From: Armatimonadota bacterium
GTDB taxonomy: Bacteria > Armatimonadota > Armatimonadia > Armatimonadales > Armatimonadaceae
Direction of reading: 5' to 3'
Assembly: GCA_030833025.1 (NCBI GenBank)
Contig: JAURHZ010000005.1
Span: 1-28,047, forward strand
DNA length: 28,047 nucleotides
Part shown: positions 7,605 to 14,893 of the stretch, piece by piece
Layout of the letters: the number at the start of each line of letters is the position of its first letter
Numbering within the stretch: the first letter of the stretch is position 1
The notes under the pieces: model-generated
What the model was told of the DNA's origin: nothing
The model's database searches: none
The model's input: the letters and a program-made list of their open reading frames with translations, nothing else
Translations under genes and position numbers: made by a program

Positions 7605-7892
7605 ATGCTTAAGCCATTAGGTGATCGTATTGTTGTAAAGCCACTTGATGCTGAAGAGAAGACCAGCGGTGGCATCGTTCTCCCGGATAGCGCTAAAGAG
7701 CGCCCACAGACCGGTGAAGTAATCGCAGTTGGACCAGGCAAGACATTGGACAATGGAAACGTTGCACCAATGGAAGTCAACGTTGGCGACAAGGTTGTCT
7801 ACTCCAAGTACGGCGGAACCGAAGTCAAGGTCGATGGACAAGATGTCCTGATCATGCGCCAAGATGACATTCTTGGAGTCGTGGAAGGTTAA
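7605..7892 (+). CDS. groES: Co-chaperonin GroES
   Basis: A 95-residue protein with the standard start MLKPLGDRIVVKPL, the mobile loop region EEKTSGGIVLPDSAKERPQ (about residues 16-34), and the C-terminal strand VLIMRQDDILGVVE. It caps the GroEL ring during ATP-driven protein folding in the cytoplasm. The ATG at 7605 is chosen because AAGGAAG lies nine bases upstream and homologues begin at this residue. A longer open frame from 7500 would translate the promoter and CIRCE region. Two bases separate its stop from groEL. Confidence 0.98.
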   Translation: MLKPLGDRIVVKPLDAEEKTSGGIVLPDSAKERPQTGEVIAVGPGKTLDNGNVAPMEVNVGDKVVYSKYGGTEVKVDGQDVLIMRQDDILGVVEG

Positions 7893-7894
7893 TC

Positions 7895-9517
7895 ATGGCA
7901 GCTAAAGATTTACAGTTCAACGAATCTGCACGCCGCTCCCTTGAGCGTGGCGTAAACATCCTCGCGGATGCCGTCAAGGTCACCCTTGGCCCTAAGGGAC
8001 GCAATGTTGTCCTCGAGAAGAAGTTCGGCAGCCCAAGCATCGTCAACGACGGTGTGACCATCGCCAAGGAAATCGAAGTCGAAGACAAGTTCGAGAACAT
8101 GGGCGCTCAGCTCGTTCGCGAAGTTGCATCTAAGACCAACGATGTTGCCGGTGATGGAACCACAACGGCTACCGTTCTCGCACAGGCCATCGTCCGCGAA
8201 GGCATGCGTAACGTCGCTGCAGGCTCCAACCCAACTATCATCAAGCGTGGTATCGACAAGGCTGTTGAAGCAGCGATTGCCGAAATCCGCCGCATCGCGA
8301 CCCCGGTCGAAGGTGCAGAAGCTATCACCAACGTCGCAACCATCTCCGCAAACGATCGCACCATCGGTGAGCTCGTTGCAAAGGCGATGGAAGCTGTCGG
8401 CAAGGATGGCGTCATCACGGTTGAAGAGTCCAAGGGCACCCAGACCGAGCTCGAGCTCGTTGAAGGAATGCAGTTCGACAAGGGCTACATCTCGCCGTAC
8501 ATGGTCACCGATGCAGAGCGCATGGAAGCCGTCCTCGATGAGCCATACATCTTCCTCTATGAGAAGAAGATCTCGGCTGTCGCAGACCTCATCAAGCCTC
8601 TTGAGACCGTCTCCCGTGCTGGCCGCCCACTGGTCATCATTTCGGAAGATGTCGATGGCGAAGCGCTGGCAACCTTGGTTGTCAACAAGATTCGTGGCAT
8701 CCTGAATGTGGTTGCTGTCAAGGCTCCTGGCTTTGGCGACCGCCGCAAGGCCATGATGGAAGACATCGCTATCCTCACCGGTGGCAAGTTCATCACCGAA
8801 GACCTCGGCATCAAGCTCGAGAACCTCGATGACCTTTCTTACTTTGGCCGTGCAAAGCGCATCGTCATCACCAAGGAAGACACCATCATTGTTGAGGGTG
8901 CTGGCGATCCAGATGCAATCCATGGGCGTATCGCACAAATCAAGGCTCAGATCGGTCACTCCGATTCTGACTACGATCGTGAAAAGCTCCAAGAGCGCCT
9001 TGCAAAGCTCGCCGGTGGCGTTGCCGTTATCAAGGTCGGCGCTGCAACCGAAACCGAGCTCAAGGAAAAGAAGCTGCGTATCGAGGATGCTCTTTCGGCA
9101 ACCCGTGCAGCTGTTGAAGAAGGTATCGTCCCTGGTGGCGGAACCACTCTCCTCAAGGCTATCGATGCAATCAATGCTGGTGATTACACAGGTGATGAAA
9201 AGATTGGCGCAGCGATTATCGCACGCGCTCTCGAAGCACCACTGCGCACCATCGCTGAGAATGCTGGTCAGGAAGGCTCTGTTGTTGTCTCCAAGGTTCG
9301 CGAAGGTGGACTTGGCTACAATGCAGCAACCAATACCTACGAAGACCTCATGGCAGCCGGTGTTGTCGATCCTGCAAAGGTCACCCGCTCCGCTGTTCAG
9401 AACGCTGCATCCATTGCAGGCCTCGTTCTGACCACCGAAGCGCTGATTGCTGAGCGTCCTGAAAAGGGTGCAGCAGCACCAGCTGGCGGTGGCGCACCAG
9501 GAATGGGCGGCTACTAA
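7895..9517 (+). CDS. groEL: Chaperonin GroEL
   Basis: A 540-residue protein of normal GroEL length. Typical segments are VTLGPKGRNVVLEKKFG (about residues 29-45), the ATP-binding GDGTTTATVLA (about 86-96), and the conserved RIEDALSATRAAVEEGIVPGGG region (about 395-416, including the catalytic Asp). The C-terminal tail is short and ends GGGAPGMGGY, without repeated GGM units. A GGAAGG ribosome-binding site overlaps the end of groES. It forms the double-ring folding chamber with GroES and is the second gene of a two-gene operon. Confidence 0.99.
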   Translation: MAAKDLQFNESARRSLERGVNILADAVKVTLGPKGRNVVLEKKFGSPSIVNDGVTIAKEIEVEDKFENMGAQLVREVASKTNDVAGDGTTTATVLAQAIVREGMRNVAAGSNPTIIKRGIDKAVEAAIAEIRRIATPVEGAEAITNVATISANDRTIGELVAKAMEAVGKDGVITVEESKGTQTELELVEGMQFDKGYISPYMVTDAERMEAVLDEPYIFLYEKKISAVADLIKPLETVSRAGRPLVIISEDVDGEALATLVVNKIRGILNVVAVKAPGFGDRRKAMMEDIAILTGGKFITEDLGIKLENLDDLSYFGRAKRIVITKEDTIIVEGAGDPDAIHGRIAQIKAQIGHSDSDYDREKLQERLAKLAGGVAVIKVGAATETELKEKKLRIEDALSATRAAVEEGIVPGGGTTLLKAIDAINAGDYTGDEKIGAAIIARALEAPLRTIAENAGQEGSVVVSKVREGGLGYNAATNTYEDLMAAGVVDPAKVTRSAVQNAASIAGLVLTTEALIAERPEKGAAAPAGGGAPGMGGY

Positions 9518-9526
9518 GCCAAAGCC

Positions 9527-9545
9527 GTGACCGCTCAGCGGTCAC
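9527..9545 (+). terminator. Hairpin just after groEL
   Basis: GTGACCGC-TCA-GCGGTCAC is a perfect 8-bp stem with a 3-base loop, ten bases after the groEL stop. No T-tract follows, so it may be a transcript-stabilising hairpin upstream of the true terminator. Confidence 0.55.
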
Positions 9546-9557
9546 AAAAGTGAATAG

Positions 9558-9591
9558 CCTCCCGGTTGCAAATGCAGCTGGGAGGTTTTTC
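9558..9591 (+). terminator. Rho-independent terminator of groESL
   Basis: CCTCCC and GGGAGG flank an extended, mostly paired stem (GGTTGCA with TGCAGCT, including G-T pairs), followed by TTTTTCTTT. It lies about 40 bases after groEL. Confidence 0.88.
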
Positions 9592-9638
9592 TTTGCCACA
9601 TAGCAGGATGCACCGGTGAACAAAGTGAAAGGGATGCC

Positions 9639-10490
9639 ATGGAGCAACCTTTGCACATCATGATTATCGGGGCCCACCCGGATGACAACGAGCTGAACTG
9701 TGGCGGTCTGACCGCTCGCTTGACGGGCCGCGGGCACAAGGTCCGCTACGTTTCCATCACAAATGGCGATAAGGGCCACTTCGCAGATGAATACATTGCA
9801 GATCCATCTCGTCTCGCTGCACGTCGGCTAACAGAAGCGAAAAATGCCGCAGCGGCAGTAGGTGCGGACTATATTTGTCTCGATGTCCATGATGGCGAAG
9901 TCTATGTTGATAAACCGACAACAGAAGCCGTCATCCGAACGATACGCAGCTTTGGAGACCCCGGCAAGGGGCCAGACCTCGTCATTTTCAACCGAACGGT
10001 TGATTATCACCGTGATCATCGGTACACGGCGCAACTCGTCGTGGATGCCACATATATGTTGACCGTCCCAATGATGTGTCCGGACACTCCATTTCTGACG
10101 CGGATGCCGGTGGTTGCCCACTGGTTTGATGTCTTTACGGAGCATGGGGCCTTTATTCCAGAGATTGCCGTGCCGATTGATGATGTTTTTGATCAGAAAG
10201 TGGATTCCGTTGCCTGCCATATCTCGCAGCTGTTTGAGTGGCTTCCGTATAACGCGGGCCAACTTGATAGCGTGCCGGCCGATGATGCAGCCCGTAGTAA
10301 ACGTCTCCGCGAGCAGCTTCTGGCACGAGCAGCCGTGCGTACTGTTGCTTCCAAAGATGCTCGCCTACACGGTGATCGAACGGCCATTTCGGTGGAGGCA
10401 TACCGCATTTGCGAATATGGGCGACGCCCATCGGATGATGAACTACGCCGCATGTTTACGATTGATGGATTGTCACCGCTGATACACTGA
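9639..10490 (+). CDS. PIG-L (LmbE-like) family deacetylase
   Basis: A 283-residue protein of the PIG-L family, zinc-dependent N-deacetylases acting on N-acetylglucosaminyl compounds. The metal site motif AHPDDNE is at residues 12-18 and a second His/Asp cluster, DYHRDH, is at about 125-130. Substrates in the family vary (GlcNAc-PI, GlcNAc-malate in bacillithiol synthesis, mycothiol precursors, lincomycin intermediates). Nothing here picks one, and no bshA or bshC is present. The ATG follows AAAGGG. The DUF1080 gene begins 19 bases after the stop, so the two probably form an operon acting on sugar-containing substrates. Confidence 0.87.
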   Translation: MEQPLHIMIIGAHPDDNELNCGGLTARLTGRGHKVRYVSITNGDKGHFADEYIADPSRLAARRLTEAKNAAAAVGADYICLDVHDGEVYVDKPTTEAVIRTIRSFGDPGKGPDLVIFNRTVDYHRDHRYTAQLVVDATYMLTVPMMCPDTPFLTRMPVVAHWFDVFTEHGAFIPEIAVPIDDVFDQKVDSVACHISQLFEWLPYNAGQLDSVPADDAARSKRLREQLLARAAVRTVASKDARLHGDRTAISVEAYRICEYGRRPSDDELRRMFTIDGLSPLIH

Positions 10491-10509
10491 GGCTTCTGAA
10501 AGGGTTTCC

Positions 10510-11238
10510 ATGATGTTCGAAAAGTGGCAAAAGTTGTTCAATGGGCGTGACCTCAAGGATTGGACGCCAAAGATCGTCGGATCACCGGCAGGCGTCAATT
10601 TTGGCGATACCTTCCGTGTAGAGAACGGGATGATTTCCGTTCGCTATGATCAATACGGTGGAAAGTTCAATGAGCGCTTTGGGCACTTGTTCTACAAGAC
10701 CCAGTTCAGCCACTATCGCATCCGTGCTGAGTACCGCTTCGTCGGACAGCAGCTCCCAGATGGCCCCGGCTGGGCAACGCGTAACTCTGGCCTGATGCTG
10801 CACGGTCAGACCCCGGAGTCGATGACCCTTACCCAAGACTTCCCTTGTTCGATCGAGGTACAGCTCCTCGGTGGACTTGGCAATGGCAAACGCAGCACCG
10901 CTAACCTCTGCACACCAGGCACCAATGTGGTGATGAAGGGCAAGTTGTTTACACCGCACTGTACCGATTCATCATCGGATACCTTTGATGGTGACCAGTG
11001 GGTGACTTGTGAAGTGGAAGTTCTGGGTTCCGAGTCCATCAAGCACTTCATTAATGGCAAGCTTGTGCTCGAGTACACACAGCCACAGATTGATGAGCGG
11101 GATGCCATTTCCAAATCTGCTTGGACTCCAGGAACTCCCAAGCTCCTTGAGCGTGGCACGATTTCTCTTCAGAGCGAGAGCCATCCTGTGGATTTCCGTA
11201 AGGTTGAAATTCTCGACCTTAGCCGCGGACGAAAGTAA
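10510..11238 (+). CDS. DUF1080 (3-keto-disaccharide hydrolase-like) protein
   Basis: A 242-residue protein with the family opening KLFNGRDLKDWTPK and a jelly-roll (concanavalin-like) fold, including an RNSGLMLHGQ segment at about residues 90-100. DUF1080 members are often secreted and some hydrolyse 3-keto-glycosides; other members sit beside sugar oxidoreductases. No signal peptide is seen, so this one appears cytoplasmic. Two adjacent ATG codons (10510, 10513) are possible starts, with GAAAGGG upstream. It follows the PIG-L gene by 19 bases and is convergent with the next minus-strand gene, whose stop is four bases away. Confidence 0.85.
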   Translation: MMFEKWQKLFNGRDLKDWTPKIVGSPAGVNFGDTFRVENGMISVRYDQYGGKFNERFGHLFYKTQFSHYRIRAEYRFVGQQLPDGPGWATRNSGLMLHGQTPESMTLTQDFPCSIEVQLLGGLGNGKRSTANLCTPGTNVVMKGKLFTPHCTDSSSDTFDGDQWVTCEVEVLGSESIKHFINGKLVLEYTQPQIDERDAISKSAWTPGTPKLLERGTISLQSESHPVDFRKVEILDLSRGRK

Positions 11239-11242
11239 CGCC

Positions 11243-12316
11243 TCAGCGCATCGGAACCGGCATCGGGCCGGCAGGTGCTTTGCGTAACATGTCCGCGATG
11301 TCTCCCTTGAAGGACATCAACAGATTCAACCCGGTCGTCGCATCTAATGCGGCGGCCGTTGTTGTGTAAGCCTGCCAGCTCTTATCGGTGATATCCGGCC
11401 GGTTAGGTACCCGAATAACGAGTAGCTGGCAATGTTCATCTACATCAGAGGCTGACCGGACTCCCGGCGGGCTCACCAGAACCGCTTTCCACAACGCATC
11501 TGGGATGAAAATAGATGACTTGGGAACCGTGCGTTGATGCAAGTCATCCACAATCGTACCGGCGATGACATGGCAGACAAAGCCTTGCTTTACAAGTCCA
11601 CGACAGTGTTGCTCAAAATCCTGCCACGGACCATTCGCGACCGCGACGTAGCTCGGAACCACATTGGTGATCAGATAGGTCGACTGTTGCGCAGTTTTGT
11701 CGGATAAACGGTCCTGTGGTGGGCAAAGTTGCAGTGGAATCAGCTTTGCATCGATGATTTCATCGGCCTTACCTAACCACTGAGGGCCACCAGCGCGTGG
11801 GTCTTCTGTTAGCTGACGTGGCATCAGCGGGCGACCCTTCAGATCCTGTTCGGTCACATCCCACGAAACCCAGTTGGCGGTGCGCCTTTGCCCGGAATAC
11901 GAAATTGTGAGGCCAGGATGCTCGAGGAGGGTATGCCGGTGCTCATGGTCATCCGGGGTGGCACCGTCGAGATTACCAAAAAATGGCACATCTTTCGTTG
12001 TCTGTGTACTGCCGGATGCAGATAAGTCTGGGCGGTCGCCCATGTAGCTCATCATTTTTGGGTCAGCACGGCGGGCAAGCTTCGATGCTGTTTCATCATC
12101 AATAACGGCTGCCACCGGCTGCATAAATTCTGTGGAGCGCGTTTCGTTTACCGGAAGAGCATCGAAAGGGAGCGGCTTCTCAACGGTTGCTGGCTGAGCT
12201 CCAAGCATTCGGTCACGCAAAACAGAACCCCCGATACCGAGCACAAGTGCGCCCACTCCCAACAGCATCGGGAGCTGCATAGGACGCCGCTTGTTCTTGG
12301 TTTCGGGGGTCTGCAT
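11243..12316 (-). CDS. Membrane-anchored DNA/RNA non-specific endonuclease-fold protein, probably inactive
   Basis: A 357-residue protein with an N-terminal transmembrane anchor (about residues 15-34), then a spacer, then a domain from about 130 resembling the NUC1/Serratia nuclease family (Endonuclease_NS). Visible family landmarks are TNVVPS (217-222), VANGPWQDFEQ (226-236, with metal-binding Asn and Glu equivalents) and VIAGTI (250-255). The catalytic DRGH motif, which should lie just before CPPQDR, reads IPLQ (193-196), so the general-base His appears replaced by Gln. The fold is therefore probably kept without normal nuclease catalysis. It starts six bases after the phosphohexomutase stop, an operon arrangement. 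The family call is from motif alignment by eye. Confidence 0.62.
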   Translation of the reverse strand: MQTPETKNKRRPMQLPMLLGVGALVLGIGGSVLRDRMLGAQPATVEKPLPFDALPVNETRSTEFMQPVAAVIDDETASKLARRADPKMMSYMGDRPDLSASGSTQTTKDVPFFGNLDGATPDDHEHRHTLLEHPGLTISYSGQRRTANWVSWDVTEQDLKGRPLMPRQLTEDPRAGGPQWLGKADEIIDAKLIPLQLCPPQDRLSDKTAQQSTYLITNVVPSYVAVANGPWQDFEQHCRGLVKQGFVCHVIAGTIVDDLHQRTVPKSSIFIPDALWKAVLVSPPGVRSASDVDEHCQLLVIRVPNRPDITDKSWQAYTTTAAALDATTGLNLLMSFKGDIADMLRKAPAGPMPVPMR

Positions 12317-12322
12317 TTACCG

Positions 12323-13750
12323 TTAGTGCGTTACATCCACGCCATCCGGTGCAATCGCGTGTGCTGCTACTTTGAGCGCCGCGACACCGGCATCGGATGT
12401 TGCTTCCATGTACGCGCGAACCAGTGGCTCGGTACCACTTGGTCGAATCAGTAGCCAAGAGTTGTCATCGAGGAGGAGCTTGACGCCATCTGCCTTGTTG
12501 ACAGAAACAACTTGGTGCCCTGCAACTTCCGATGGTGGGTTGTTACGGAGGCTGTCCATGAGAGCGACTTTACTGGCTTCTGGCAAGCGGAGGTCGATGC
12601 GCGTGGCGATATAGGTTCCGAGCTGGTCACGTAGCTCCGCAAGAATCGAACCTGGGGTGCGGCCCGTTTTTGCCACCATCTCGGTAAGGACGAGGTCAGC
12701 GACAATGCCATCCTTTTCCGGGATATGACCACGAACGGAAAGCCCACCGGATTCCTCACCGCCCATGATGGCATCGTGCTGCTTCATCATCGCGCCAACC
12801 CACTTGAACCCAACCGGCGTCTCGATGATTTTGACGCCCATTTGGCGAGCAATGGCATCGATACGGCCGCTGGTTGCAACGGAACGTACAATCGCGCCGG
12901 TGCCCATCCGCTGGGCCCAGTGCCATGCTGTCAGCTGAAGGACATCATTACTGGTGATGTAAGTGCCGGTTTCATCCACCATCCCGAAGCGGTCTGCATC
13001 GCCATCCAAGGACAGACCAATTTGTGAACCCGTGCTACGCACAAGCGCGCCAAGCTCACGGAGATTGGTTGCATTTGGTTCCGGAAGGCTTCCACCGAAG
13101 AGGGGGTTTCGCTCATTGTGGATGGTGTGGACATTTACGCCAGCCTCTTCCAGCAATGTAGAGAGGTAGCCACGCCCTGCCGCGTAGAGAGGGTCAACGC
13201 AGATGGTCAGGTTCGCATTGCTGATGGCATCAAAGTCGATCAGCTTACGCACATGTGCAAAGTAGGCAGGCTGTGGGTTGATCTTCGTCGGCGTGGGGCC
13301 GCCCGTTTTAACGAGATCAGGATTCTCCTGAAGCTCAGCAATCCGGCTGACGATAGGGTCTGTGTCCGCTGGAAGAGCAGGATGGAGGTAGTCCGGGATG
13401 AACTTTATGCCGTGGTACTCAGGAGGGTTATGGGATGCAGATAGCATCACGGCGCCAGCGAGGTTCAAATCCTTGATGGTGTAAGCGACGACAGGCGTTG
13501 GGGTGTCGCGGTCGACGACATAGGCAGGGATGCCATTTGCTCCGAGAATGTCAGCGACGAGAGCTGCGAATTGCTCGCTGAGGAAGCGTGCATCGTACCC
13601 GATGACGATGCCTTTGCTGCCCTTACCTTGACCGTTGACATGGTCGGCGATGGACTGGGCGACGAGGGCGACATTGTCGAATGTGAACTCGCGGGCCATT
13701 ACTGCACGCCAGCCATCGGTGCCAAAAGTTATCTTTTTCGATGCGATCAT
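12323..13750 (-). CDS. Phosphoglucomutase/phosphomannomutase family phosphohexomutase
   Basis: A 475-residue alpha-D-phosphohexomutase interconverting hexose 1- and 6-phosphates through a phosphoserine. The four domain motifs are in order: SASHNPPEYHG (catalytic Ser, about residues 106-116), DGDADRF (Mg site, about 240-246), GEESGG (sugar-binding, about 321-326) and RPSGTEP (phosphate-binding, about 438-444). The start at 13750 (MIASKKITFGTDGWR) matches the family beginning. An ATG at 13783 in the same frame would add 11 residues (MEECPQWYGEN) and has its purine-rich stretch too close to be a ribosome-binding site. Sugar specificity cannot be read from these motifs. Confidence 0.95.
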   Translation of the reverse strand: MIASKKITFGTDGWRAVMAREFTFDNVALVAQSIADHVNGQGKGSKGIVIGYDARFLSEQFAALVADILGANGIPAYVVDRDTPTPVVAYTIKDLNLAGAVMLSASHNPPEYHGIKFIPDYLHPALPADTDPIVSRIAELQENPDLVKTGGPTPTKINPQPAYFAHVRKLIDFDAISNANLTICVDPLYAAGRGYLSTLLEEAGVNVHTIHNERNPLFGGSLPEPNATNLRELGALVRSTGSQIGLSLDGDADRFGMVDETGTYITSNDVLQLTAWHWAQRMGTGAIVRSVATSGRIDAIARQMGVKIIETPVGFKWVGAMMKQHDAIMGGEESGGLSVRGHIPEKDGIVADLVLTEMVAKTGRTPGSILAELRDQLGTYIATRIDLRLPEASKVALMDSLRNNPPSEVAGHQVVSVNKADGVKLLLDDNSWLLIRPSGTEPLVRAYMEATSDAGVAALKVAAHAIAPDGVDVTH

Positions 13751-13957
13751 GTTTTCACCATACCACTGAGGGCATTCTTCCAAAACTGTGGAGGCCTTTA
13801 TGGGCGCTACGGTTGGTTTCGGCTGAATTATCCGCTGTATTTAGTGCAAATGGCATTCATAAAATGAAATACTTGACGCACCAAGATCGGAAAGGGACGA
13901 TTTCCTGATCCCTTTAGGCATCATGCCATGGCATCGCATGCGCCAATCGTTTCAGAA
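13751..13957. other. Intergenic region with short palindromes
   Basis: This 207-base stretch lies between the lipoprotein stop and the phosphohexomutase start. It holds AAAGGGA/TCCCTTT (13891-13897 and 13909-13915, 11-base loop), then the perfect palindrome GGCATCATGCC at 13917-13927 and a related GGCATCGCATGCGCC segment. There is no T-tract, so neither is a convincing terminator. A promoter for the phosphohexomutase is expected here, but I find no clear -35/-10 pair. Confidence 0.4.
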
Positions 13958-14890
13958 TTACGTTCGTGGGACGAGGCTGATGTCAATTACCTTAGGCGCA
14001 TTTGGAGGTGTATTCGCACTTGTCAGTGTAAACACGTCGCTAACGCCATCAAGGTAGCCCGTAGCCAGTACCTGTATTCGGTATGTTCCAACGGGGCGTA
14101 GGAAGCCATACTTCCCGTTTGCATCCGTTGTGGTCGTTTCCACCTGAATCTCATTCCGTAACAGCACCACGCTCACGCCGGCAAGCTTTGTTGCCGCATT
14201 GGTGCTGTCTGTAACCGTACCGGTAATCGTATTGGCCGTTGGAGGCGGGTTTGTGTTGCCATCATCGACAAGCGATACATCGCCGATGTCCGTGTACCCG
14301 ATAACTACATTTACAGTCTTGACGGCGTTTGCGGGCCCAAGGCTTGCGGTCAGCTCTGCTGTCCCCTCCAGGACATTTTCCAGAAGGAAGCGACCTGTGC
14401 TGTCCGTGACGGCACTTACGGAGCCGATATCTGTCGTGATGGACACAAACGCATCCGCGGCAGGTGTGCCATTTGGTGCGAGAACCCGGCCGCCAACTTG
14501 ACCGATATTGATAATCAAAACGATATCTGCATTTGCGCCAGCCTTAACGGGAGGTTGGAATGCCACCGTTTGCGCGGGCTTCCCCGGGACCGTGACCGTA
14601 GCGGTAAATGCACCGACAAGGGCATCGTTGATCAGAAACGTCCCGACAGGGTTTGCAACACTGGCATTGTCGCGTGTAAATGTCACGGCGGACTTGCCAC
14701 CGATAAGCACTGTTGCCCCTTCGACCTCGATATCGTTGTCAGCGGCGTTACGCACAATCCCGCTTACCGTCGTCTTGGTTGTCTTGGATCCGCCACCGCC
14801 GCCGCACCCGATTGCTCCGATCGCGATGCTGCCAAATCCCAGCATCCAAAGCAGCTCACGGCGTGTAGGTGTTTGTACATTCGATTCCAT
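13958..14890 (-). CDS. Lipoprotein with three carboxypeptidase-regulatory-like repeats
   Basis: A 310-residue exported protein. The N-terminus has a twin Arg (TRRELL), a hydrophobic stretch and a lipobox IGAIGC with Cys29, followed by a Gly-run. Three beta-sandwich repeats of the carboxypeptidase-regulatory/CarboxypepD_reg type follow (about residues 42-110, 132-198 and 220-290), with the typical pattern SGxVxD, GAxVxL, TTxDxxGxYxF. Such repeats are structural or adhesive surface modules. GAGGT before the ATG overlaps the end of the upstream 1050-residue gene, with three bases between stop and start, so the two are almost surely co-translated. Confidence 0.82.
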   Translation of the reverse strand: MESNVQTPTRRELLWMLGFGSIAIGAIGCGGGGGSKTTKTTVSGIVRNAADNDIEVEGATVLIGGKSAVTFTRDNASVANPVGTFLINDALVGAFTATVTVPGKPAQTVAFQPPVKAGANADIVLIINIGQVGGRVLAPNGTPAADAFVSITTDIGSVSAVTDSTGRFLLENVLEGTAELTASLGPANAVKTVNVVIGYTDIGDVSLVDDGNTNPPPTANTITGTVTDSTNAATKLAGVSVVLLRNEIQVETTTTDANGKYGFLRPVGTYRIQVLATGYLDGVSDVFTLTSANTPPNAPKVIDISLVPRT

Positions 14891-14893
14891 GGA

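Noticed and set aside
7910..8992. Long open frame (360 codons) on the minus strand inside groEL
   Set aside because: It lies wholly opposite the highly conserved groEL gene, with no recognisable domain. It arises from the codon use of groEL.
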